Position numbers and translations under genes: made by a program. The notes beneath the pieces are model-generated. The model saw only the letters and a list, made by a program, of their open reading frames with translations. It was not told where the DNA came from and ran no database searches. A stretch of DNA of 64,000 nt from Apostichopus japonicus (taxonomy: Eukaryota > Echinodermata > Holothuroidea > Aspidochirotida > Stichopodidae). How positions within the stretch are numbered: the first letter of the stretch is position 1; every line of letters begins with the position of its first letter. Where the stretch lies: positions 25,169,398 through 25,233,397 of the forward strand of contig NC_092577.1 in assembly GCF_037975245.1 (NCBI RefSeq), read 5' to 3'. Of this stretch, positions 55,424 to 64,000 are shown piece after piece.

Positions 55424-56214
55424 AGCGAGCCAAACAAAGTACATACGCCCACCGACCTGCAGAGACGGCCAATCACCCACTGAAAATAACTACAAAAGGA
55501 CGACCAGCACGCAGAGAAACAAAACACCCTTCCCCAGCACACCACCGTCCAAAAAAGGCAGCCCCAGATAAACGGGGAAAATCGCCTTCAACATGAAGGC
55601 GAATGTCAGACTTCACCGCCTCCACGACTGCCTGCCAACTGGCAACCTTCCCCCTAAAAACCACATCACATCTATTCCGCCAAACATGTTTTTTTTTTCA
55701 CAATAAAGCAAACAAAAATATTGCGATGCATACAGCAACCGAACAAACTGGAGGGTCTACCCCATATAATATAAAGCCCTGTCCTACCGACCATGAACGG
55801 TCTCCCGTTACACGGTCGGTCCAGGTCTGGAACCACTCCCCATAAGTTTAAAACAAAGCAACAATGCCAAAAAACATGAGCGGTACTCTCTAAGCTGTCA
55901 CAGCCGGTCCTTGGGCACAGTCCATCACCCAATCGCCAATGATACCTTTTAAGGTTGGTCACGAAGGCACCGTGTGCAATTCTCCATGCAAGATCACGGA
56001 GCCTGCAACCATTCAGCCTTGAATGCACCGATCGCAATACTTCGGCAGAATGACGTCCCTGGACAAAAATTGCATTCAAGGCCCTATCCCGCAAGGAACT
56101 GTCAACGAGGGCCGGCTGTGACAGGTCAACAGGGGGCAACTCAATCAGAGCGGAGCAAATGACACGCACCACCCTGTTTGGAGTACTACTATGCGGTTCT
56201 CTGTTGCTAAACAG

Positions 56215-56223
56215 CGCCGGGAC
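56215..56223 (+). repeat. 9-bp target duplication, left
   Basis: CGCCGGGAC, repeated at 56481-56489. Confidence 0.9.
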
Positions 56224-56480
56224 GCGTAATTTTTTTTCCCAGGACGAACGTGGGTTTCAGGTTTTTCTGGAATTTACAAATTCGTTTGAAATCAGGGGTA
56301 GGGTTTAGAAAGTGGGTTAGGGATCCAGTTTCTATGAAAATGAAGGATTGTCGTTCATAATCTGGGGTCAAAACTAGGAAAAAAGATTCACAACATGTTT
56401 TTTGAAAAAGCGTCACATGTTTGGAATCCAGGGATTTGATTGGCCGATGCCCACTTTCGTCCTGGAAAAAAAAAATACGC
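56224..56480. mobile_element. 257-bp MITE, Mutator-like by 9-bp duplication
   Basis: Ends GCGTAATTTTTTTTCCC and inverse of GCGTATTTTTTTTTTCC form ~30-bp terminal inverted repeats running into AGGACGAA(C/A)GTGGG. A perfect 9-bp target duplication brackets it inside LINE A6. No coding capacity. A 9-bp duplication and G-starting ends fit Mutator-type elements; other 9-bp families are possible. Confidence 0.85.
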
Positions 56481-58572
56481 CGCCGGGACCCATCGACGCA
56501 GGTGCAAACCGCCCCAAAAACGTACACAATGTGAAAAAGGCAACTTTGGGTCAGTTACCGCTACAAACAACTGCTTAAATAGCAAAAGGTGAAATTCCCA
56601 GATGAAGCACCCCCAGTCCCCCCTTCTCCAGTTTTTGGTACAATACTGCCCACTTGACCACCTCTGTACCACCAGACCATATGAATGAAAAAATCGCCCT
56701 CTCCAACCGCACCAGGACGCGACGCGACGCGCCCGGGTACCACAAGATGGGCGAAACGAAACGATTAATATCGGTGACTTTCCCCAAGATCGAAAGCCAG
56801 CCAAAGGTTTCGAGTCTGCTCTCAAATACCTCAGCCCTCTCGTTCCAGGTGACAACACAAGGTGCATCGTAGCCGAACCATATACCATTAATTTGGATAT
56901 TCTGATCCGACCACGACGCACCGAATGGTAAGTCTCTGTATCTCCAGCTACCAAGACGAAGGCCCTTTGTCTTTTCAGGATTCAACTTCGCCCCGGTAGC
57001 TCTCTCAAAGATAGATAAATCCTGCGAGAGGGCACGAAAGGAGCCCAAACTCGCAACAACACATGTGACGTCATCTGCATATTAAACGCATTTCACTTTG
57101 GCACCCCCCTGGCACAACGAATGGAACAAGTCTACAGTCCCTTTCCAAAGACGAGAGAGGGACTCGCTAAAGACAAAGCAATGGGGACAGAGGGCACCCC
57201 TCCCTCTCTACGTTAAAATCCTCCGAAGAAAACCCATTTACGATAACAGAAGCGAAACTTTCCTGATACAACACAAATCCATTTACGAAAATTTGGGTGC
57301 AACTGAAACGTCTCCAATACATTAAAAAACCGCGATCCACCATGTCAAAGGCATTCTGCTGATCAAGAGAGACCAATGCACATGGCAGATCACGCTCAAT
57401 AACAAAGTCGCTGAAGTCGCGCATCAACCACAAGTTCTGCTGGATGCAATGACCCTTCACTGCAGAAGTCTGGAGATCACCCACAAGATGCGGCATAGCA
57501 AGTGCAAGGCGGTTGCACAAAGCCTTAGCCAGCAACTTGTAGTACAAATTTAACAAGGTGATCGGACGCTTGTTATGAGGATCCAAGGGGTCCCCAGACT
57601 TGGGCAGCAAAGTAATCAACCCGGGGACTTGCCATTCTTCATCTTCGAAAGCGCTTTCCAAAGCTCAACGGTGGTTATTCCGCGCCCCCCCCCCAAAAAA
57701 AATATCATTGACATCGTGGGGAACAGTTTTTGAGATTCCCCTCAATAAATCGGCCTGTGCCGACAAGTCGACATTGCCACGCGTAAACAAACTCGAATAA
57801 TATTCTTTATATACGCGGACAATGCCGTGAGGCTCGCTAACCACGGTCCCATCAATAGCGCGCACAGATGGGACGCGTCTGTCACCCGCCGATGAGTTAA
57901 CGAACTGGTAAAACTTCAGTGAAGGGCGCTCCTCAGCTTCCACCGCTTCGACACGGGCCCTGACGCGGGCACCGTGGTACTTTTCATCGAAATAAGTCTG
58001 CAAAGCAATGACAGCCGAAGGGTCGCCAATCTTCACCTCCGCGCACAGCTTCGAGAATTTGTCTCTTCGACGCCGTGCGCAATACTGAATTGCGTAGCGT
58101 TTGATGCGCAACTTTGCATCATCCCACCATTGGGGAATGTAGAGGCAAAGGCCGGTTTCAAAGGTTTGCCATCATTTGTACCTGGTTTCGAAACCTTGGC
58201 GGAACTCATCCTCGCCAAGTATCTGACAGTTAGCTTCCATAGGCCCCGCCCGATCGGGAAAATGGAAGGCAAAACAAACCGTGCTACAACGGTGTCATGG
58301 TCAGAGAGCGGACAGTTCAGTGTCACGCAACCCGAAAATTTCAAACTAGCGGGCGCATACACTCGATCAATCCTGGAGGCATCTTCCCTGCTAGGCCTCA
58401 CCCACGTGTACCCCGTACTACACGGGTGCATATGCCGCCAGACATCGGCTTAAGTAAACCTGTCCAGTTCTGTAATCCCAGCGTCAGGACTAGCAGACAC
58501 GGAAGCCCCGAGTCTGGGACACAGTTAAAGTTTCCGACCATGACACAATGGTGCACTACCAGGAACAAAGGA

Positions 58573-59660
58573 AGGCTGATGCGTCCTGGATTCCTGCGCA
58601 TAAAGCTTACACACTCATCATCATATGCACTCTTGATCGGCACAAACAGCACGGTCCAAGGGTTGCAACCAGTTGGTGGGGTTGGCAGACACAGCAAGTA
58701 AATTCGCTCTGCTTTGGCCACAACGCCGAGGGTGATGTGGGAGTCATGGCCATCCAGCAGCAACAGCAATGGTCTGGCTGGTGGGACCTGCTTCACGAAG
58801 AACCGGAACCACTGTTCAAATAGTTCACTGTTCATTTAACGATGTCTTGAAGCAGGCAAAGGCTGTACCAGGGGAAGCATTCCCCATCTGGGACAAATTC
58901 TTCCACTTGAATACAACAAAGGGCGGAATGAAATGTCCCGATGCACTGGCTGCCGCACAAACAGTGGTGTGTACCCCTCTCGTAACTCGTTTTTGCATGC
59001 AGCTGTCGTTTTTTCCCTTGAGGCCCACAATCTTAATGGGCTTATGCACCAACGAAAATCCAGTCTCGTCTACATTGTATATCTGTGACGGTTTGGCATG
59101 AATAGCCATCTTGGTGATGGTTTCATCCATCAAGTTGAAGAAACCATCACAGAGCTCTGTTCATGTGGGTTGACCTTGCATTGCAGCTGATAAGGCCTCT
59201 GGTTTACGAACTGAAAGTTGAGGATGGCGCATGAGGAATTGCCCAAACCAGCCAAATCCTGCATTTTCCTTTTCAGTATTGAAGGTATGCTTCCTCCCAC
59301 TGATATCGACGATATGATAGGCCAGCCGGCAAATACTAGCTATGGTGAGGCTAAATCCTCTCGATTACATGTTCAGAATATGACCAACCAATAGATTCTC
59401 TTCAGTGGTTGTAAGCACTAACTTCCGATTGACTGGATTATTGTGCTTTTTACGTGCAAAGAAACGGACACGGACCAAAGGTCAACGAAACCAACTGGAT
59501 TACTTATACTTCTCCTTTTCAAGTGTCTTACTAGACTGAGTCGTTCGTGGCACACTAAACTGGGCAGCTGCTTTTCTATGAGTTACCTTCCCGAACGAAT
59601 AGCCTGTAATGACTCCTCTAGAGATACCCGTGACCGTTTCATCTGCGGACCCCGTTTTGT
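58573..59660 (-). pseudogene. pogo/Tigger-like (DDE_1) transposase remnant
   Basis: Minus strand reads, N to C: AIRSG...THRKAAAQFSVPRTT (pipsqueak/HTH-like start, 59660-59540), GFGWFGQFLMRHPQLSVRKP (CENP-B-type HTH, ~59260), then IYNVDETGFSLVHKPIKIVG (first catalytic Asp), CAAASASGHFIPPFVVFK, and LLLLDGHDSHITL (second Asp) at 58760, followed by VPIKSAYDDEC. This order is diagnostic of pogo/Jerky DDE transposases. Stops and frameshifts are present and the C-terminus is cut at the LINE A6 junction. It is interrupted by a 53-bp LINE B stub at 59441-59493. Confidence 0.82.
59441..59493 (-). mobile_element. 53-bp LINE B 3'-end stub
   Basis: Inverse LINE B tail (GTGCTTTTTACGTGCAAAGA, GGTCAACGAAACC) flanked by the 9-bp duplication ACTGGATTA (59432-59440 and 59494-59502). 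It is an extreme 5' truncation. Confidence 0.88.
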
Positions 59661-59961
59661 GGCATTAAAGTGGCGGACCATCCTGAAAGACGAACAACAC
59701 GTGCAGTTAGATACTGTTTATTGCCTCAATTTTTCACCTATTAGCTTTCTTTAGCAGCACCCACGACTCTTTTTCCAGTTGTCGGGCACTGGATTGTTTC
59801 CCTACTCCGATGCTTAAGCGGAACCTAACGTAGATCAAGTACCAGGTGGCATTGGCAGTCCGAGCGGGGAATGGTCAAAATTGGCAGATCCATTACACAT
59901 CATGTTGAAAAATCGAACACAGCACTCTAAATGTTACAGAAGAAGCAACACACACCCATCT
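59661..59961. other. flank of pogo-like remnant
   Basis: Non-coding; may include the 5' end of the pogo-like element, but no terminal repeat is identified. Confidence 0.35.
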
Positions 59962-60064
59962 GCTTTTTACGTCACCCGCCGTGCGGGATACAAAACGTCA
60001 CGGCCAAACGGCACTAACGAACCATCCCATTCTGACAAACGAAACTCAGGTCAAGCGAGCCCAC
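59962..60064 (-). mobile_element. LINE A copy 7, ~100-bp 3'-end stub
   Basis: Inverse LINE A tail (GCTTTTTACGTCACCC), hairpin CCCGCCGTGCGGG, and 3' UTR to the GCGAGCC block. The base after the tail is AG rather than the usual AC. Confidence 0.75.
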
Positions 60065-61880
60065 ACCATGTGCATCAAGAAATATTCTATACTAAATGTT
60101 CATTACAACGGATTTGTTAAAAAAATACACTGCGAATGACTGGTCCACTTGCCCCAAGCTGTTGGTGCAACTGGATCACCTAATTTGCATATATGTTAAT
60201 TAGTCCCTATTTCAGTGGTACGTTCAACTGGTTTATTTCCAGTTTCTAGAAGGCCTCCCCCTATTGCAGTGTGCACGCATTGTAAACAGTACCCCCAATA
60301 TACACCGAAGGGCAGGCGTACACATGCGTTGAAAAACACCCACATTCTGAAGTTTAGAGAGACCCCTACCTAAAACAATTGTGTTCATGAATTCCTAAAT
60401 GTATTATTCAAGGCATAGATTCATGAAAAATGTGATTATTCTGAGCACCGTGCATATAAAGGATGATATCACGAACCCCCATGGTGCAGGTCGACCAGTT
60501 TTACATGCCCCTCAACAACAATGACAGACTACAGCACACACATTCCATTGCCGACACAGTGTACACACCTGTTACACATACGCCGCAACGCTAACCAGTA
60601 CTGTCATTTGGTTAATCCTAATCATACTACTAGTACCAAATGTGCGAAAACGACGACAGAAAATTAAAAACAACTTCTTCTACCTTCCAGAGTGCACAAA
60701 CGTTTGTTTGTCCTGAACACTTCCTGGTATCAAACAACTTCTAAAATAGTGAGAATGTAGAATATTTGGCATACTTTAAGCTGACACGAAACGAATTACC
60801 ATACTATAATATGATGTGCTGCATGCCGAAAACTACGGTAGCCTGCAGTGACCACCTGATATTTGATGACTGGTCCAATTGCCCCAGTGGTCCAGTTGCC
60901 CCAATCTCCCCTATATTTTCCACAATCATTTCATTTCAACATCTTTCTGCACATGATATCACGTGAAAGTTTATTTGTGCTTTCCTTTCTTTTGAACGTC
61001 TCAAAATAAGGTTGAAATCTCTTGAAGCATGCATAGAAAGTAGGTGCAAAACTAATATTATTACCATAAATAAGGTATAAAGTTAAACGCAGGATGAAAG
61101 TTCCACTTTCTTTTTATATACAGTACATATATATGAATATATATTTGTATATGAATATAAATTTGTAAAGTTCCGGTCCGGGCCAGAATCAAGCACAGTT
61201 CCAGCTGTAACGCCAACATTGTAAAGTGAAGGGTTCCGATCTGAACCGAGTTCCAGTGCACCCCTAAAAAAGGGGATGTAAGGGCCTCTGTTTGAATATC
61301 TCAAGACATATGATTGCTTGCAAACTTAACTTCAGCAATGTTAACTTCAGCAATGTTCATCTAAACGGCAGCATACGCTAAAGCAACCAACTCTTCTTTC
61401 CGGCCACCCATCTTAGACTATCGTTTCATTGAAAATTCCTTCAGTCTGTGAACTTTCCAAAGTTTAAACTCTTTCAAACTTGTAGGAATATCCATCCCGA
61501 AGCGAAAAAACACAGTAAGTTTAGTACTGTAAGTACTCATTAAGTTAGCGTGGGTACGCGAACAGACAACTCTCTTCTCAACGCGAGTATTCTTATTTCA
61601 CCTCTTCACCTCCATTGCGCAATGCGAATAAACTATTCCCTCAACTCGCTTATTGACCAAGAAGCACAACAAGCAACTGAAAGTGCTAATTCGGTGGCGA
61701 GGAACTAACGTGCTACGAAGTCAGAAGTTCCCTAACCTCTAACCCTAATCCCTAACCTTGTTTTTAAGTAAACCCAACGGGCTACGAAGTCACAAGTGGT
61801 GGAATGGAGGTTGAATTATTTATTGGCGACGAACCAACGGGCTACGAATTCAGAAGTTCCCCAACCCCCTAACCCTATTT
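60065..61880. other. non-coding interval
   Basis: No supported gene. Two similar strings GACTGGTCCA(C/A)TTGCCCCA occur near 60138 and 60870. A possible decayed hAT-like end (CCAGTGCACCCCTA) is near 61251-61267. Two copies of AACGGGCTACGAA.TCA.AAGT lie near 61776 and 61838, next to CCCTAA-like strings. Confidence 0.4.
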
Positions 61881-64000
61881 AGGACCAATGCCCACTTGGG
61901 ACGTGATGGTCTCTAACCCAATTTTTTGTCGTCATTCTCAAAAATTGTTGGGGGGTGCCAATTTTTTTTTTTACAATTTAGAACATGCGTCTGCACGAGT
62001 AGAGTGACCCAAAGTGACAATTTTTTTTAAAAAGTTGACCGGAAGTGACCAAAAAATTATACTATGTAATAGGTGCCTACGTCCCAGGTTAAGGCACTTT
62101 CACGTCCCTGGTGTCCATTTTTTGGGTTCGATCTCGGAAAGTTGGGGATCGGGATGTCCAATATTTGGTCAAAGGGTGGAACTTGTCACTGTACACCCAC
62201 CCACACTTCCGGTCAGTTTGGGTGACATGACTGTTTATTACAGCCAAAAAATGCAAGTGATTTGCTATATTACCTTACTGTTTCATTTTTTAAAATTACT
62301 ACCCCTAGGGTTAAGGTCGAAAATCGTAAACTTTGTCCTCCAAATTTCTTGTGGATATTAAGGGTCAATAGGGCACTGACATATGCAAAGGGCAAGTATA
62401 TGTCACTTCCGGTTCATGTGTTATAGGGGGTCAAAGGGTCAAAACTGTCGTTCCTTCCAAAAAAAAAAAGGGTCAAAGATCATGAGAGTGACCGATTTCC
62501 ACGAAACTTGCAACGATGACGTGTGAGGTCATAAGGAATGGTCTGAAAAATTTCGCCCATGATGTCATCGGGTCAAAGGTCAATCAGAGGTCAAAAATTT
62601 AATTCATCAATTTTTTTTTTATCTCAATACATTACATGTATAGAGATATTGTAACAGTAAGTGGGACTCTCTCTTCTCTTAAAAAATTTTCAGCGTCTTC
62701 TTACAAAGCTCTTTTTCTGTGGAATTTCCAGAGCAAGAATATATCATATAGACCAACAAAAGTTACTATTTATGTCGAAATCGGGCCACGAAATCGGGGA
62801 ACTTTTCCCCACGTTTTCCTGCTCATTTCTTAATTATTATTCGATGTCTATGGTTTATTATGGGCACGTGACATATTACTTTCTGCAGTCTAATGTTTTA
62901 TGAAAGAGAATAGAATAAAATTGTTTTTTAACAGTGGTATCGTCTAAGATAGGGTCCTATTTATTATATTTTTTATTAACATTTTAAACTTCCATTTCTT
63001 TTTACAGGTAGGTATGAATAAAACTTCGGACATGCCGAATCCATTGGTGCTATTTTGGAAACGATCGAATGTTCCGTTGTTGAGATATGGGTACAGATGA
63101 GTCGAAAAGTGGGTCGATGTGACGTCACGCTACATCAAAACCGGGCATCCGGTGGGAACGGGACATCCGGTGATAAAAGGTCACAGATAGGGCTATCCAT
63201 CGATTATAACTTTGCCTGATTTCCATTTGACCTTACGTGGTAAAAAAGCTACTCAAATGTTGACGTCGGCGCTGGCATCCCTGTTTACAAACACCTATTT
63301 GTTGGGGGACCTGAAAGACATAGACTATACCCCCTTCCCGAAGATTAATGCTACCGTATGAGTTGTCTACACATAGCTAGGAATCTCCTCTCCCATATAA
63401 GAACAATTTATTCCAGTCAGATAATTACACGAAATTGGTATATGACAAAGACTTCTACTCCGCGTCTAATTTAAATGTCGATGGGTGTTTAAGAAAGGAC
63501 GAGAGAGGGGGCTGAAAAGATGGGGTTTTCCAACTTTTGCACTTATGAAGAACACGTATTTCCATCGGGTCCTCTGGGACCACATATCTCCCGAACGGAA
63601 GCAGGACCTATGAGTTGCAGATTTGGGCTCCTGGGCATCGATTACCCCCTGTGACGTCATTTTGACGAATTCCATTTTTCGGGCAATTTCGGCAAAAACC
63701 GTACCCCTTATGTTTTTTTTTTTTGGGTGCAAATAATTTTTGTTGCAATGAGGGGAATGTGTATCTTATCTAGTAGTTCTTGACACGCTGATCACGAATC
63801 TGAAGTTTAATTTTGCATAGCAGGTTTCTACTGGGTATGTGGAGCCGATAACCCCCGTGGGGGTGGGGATGGGGACGGGACTGTTACCAAAAAACTCGAA
63901 CCATACCTAGTCTGGTACTTCTTGAGGTATGATTCAGAATCTGAGGTCTATTTTGGCATATCAGGTGTGGTCCACCGATAACAAATGACACTTTTGACAC
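61881..64000. repeat. unclassified repeat-like DNA with GGTCAAAGGTCA motifs
   Basis: Contains GGTCAAAGGTCAATCAGAGG near 62572, GGGGGTCAAAGGGTCAAAAC near 62426, and paired similar blocks near 63775-63800 and 63928-63955 (ACTTCTTGAGG..., GAATCTGA.GT.TA.TTT). No open frame with a recognisable domain. The element, if one, runs past the window end. Confidence 0.45.

Larger units (their letters stand above)
55424..58572 (-). mobile_element. LINE A copy 6, both ends truncated, with MITE insert
   Basis: Minus-strand LINE A running from the endonuclease (58572) through RT to the 3' UTR, ending at the GGCTCGC block (55424). The last ~85 bp, including hairpin and tail, are missing, which is unusual for a LINE insertion and points to a later deletion or breakage. 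A 257-bp MITE sits at 56224-56480. Confidence 0.85.
55480..58572 (-). pseudogene. LINE A6 ORF2: endonuclease part, RT, zinc knuckle
   Basis: Minus strand reads VMVGNFNCVPDSGL, SDHDTVVARFVLPSIFPIGR, KEYYSSLFTRGNVDLSAQAD, ITLLPKSGDPLDPHNKRPIT, ALVSLDQQNAFDMVDRG, then IWFGYDAPCVVTWNERAEVF, SPILWYPGASRRVLVRLERA and the knuckle CPRTGCDSLESTAHVFWHC. The YADD box lies near 57075 where CATATTAAACGC has lost its normal reading (Gln to stop). Many frameshifts. Otherwise closely similar to 21860-24760. Confidence 0.8.

Noticed and set aside
58573..59660. Host Jerky/CENP-B-like domesticated gene
   Set aside because: Frameshifts, stops, a truncated C-terminus and a LINE insertion indicate a decayed transposase.
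61085..61276. Complete small hAT element
   Set aside because: Only one end-like string (CCAGTGCACCCCTA) is visible; no matching opposite end or 8-bp duplication was found.
1..64000. tRNA or rRNA genes
   Set aside because: I found no convincing cloverleaf with B-box sequence and no rRNA-like stretch when reading both strands by eye; a dedicated scan (tRNAscan-SE, Infernal) was not possible.

Overview
The window is eukaryotic, from an animal genome. It has spliced GT-AG genes, many non-LTR (LINE) retrotransposons, cut-and-paste DNA transposons with target-site duplications, AT-rich non-coding DNA and a U2-snRNA-derived SINE. The repeat mix (Tx1/L1-like LINEs with gag-like CCHC ORF1, P2X7 C-terminal-like sequence, AGGTCA-rich repeats) suggests a marine invertebrate, perhaps an echinoderm or other invertebrate deuterostome. 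The species cannot be fixed from sequence alone. Almost every coding-like stretch belongs to a mobile element, and nearly all of these are broken.

Layout. 1-9.4 kb: a nest of two related LINE families, called A and B here, inside a Ty3/Gypsy fragment, all LINEs on the minus strand. 10.0-12.3 kb: a hairpin-ended, AGGTCA-rich repeat. 12.3-14.0 kb: a decayed CR1/Jockey-type LINE. 14.3 kb: a 189-bp SINE with a U2 snRNA head and a perfect 14-bp target duplication. 16.1-17.0 kb: remains of a P2X7 C-terminal-domain gene. 19.0-27.0 kb: an 8.0-kb hAT transposon (8-bp target duplication, 16-bp terminal repeats) split by a near-complete 4.8-kb LINE A. 28-36.6 kb: relatively unique DNA with exons of an OB-fold-like gene and a 468-bp deletion derivative of the same hAT. 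36.6-43.7 kb: more AGGTCA-rich repeats, a short LINE A, a perfect 28-bp-arm hairpin and a tandem duplication. 43.75-53.1 kb: a LINE B copy interrupted by a 7,580-bp DNA transposon. 53.1-60.1 kb: LINE B and A fragments, a tyrosine-recombinase-like remnant, a Mutator-like MITE and a pogo/Tigger-like transposase remnant. 60.1-64 kb: non-coding, partly repeat.

The most interesting system is the transposon at 45408-52987. It has perfect 16-bp terminal inverted repeats, a 3-bp TTT target duplication, tandem ~145-bp subterminal repeats and one spliced gene of about 1,611 codons. The protein has two Cys/His modules, a large conserved central region, a complete FEN1/XPG-like nuclease signature and a Tesmin/TSO1-type CXC domain. 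This fits the Academ superfamily (XPG-like nuclease, 3-4 bp duplications, from memory of that literature), but the assignment is inferred. The gene is intact apart from one 1-nt frameshift and one in-frame TAA just before the CXC domain.

The nesting gives an order of events: LINE A1 lies in or against LINE B1; LINE B2 and A2 in Gypsy; LINE A3 in hAT; the 7.6-kb transposon in LINE B3; a LINE B tail in LINE B4; a 257-bp MITE in LINE A6; a 53-bp LINE B stub in the pogo remnant.
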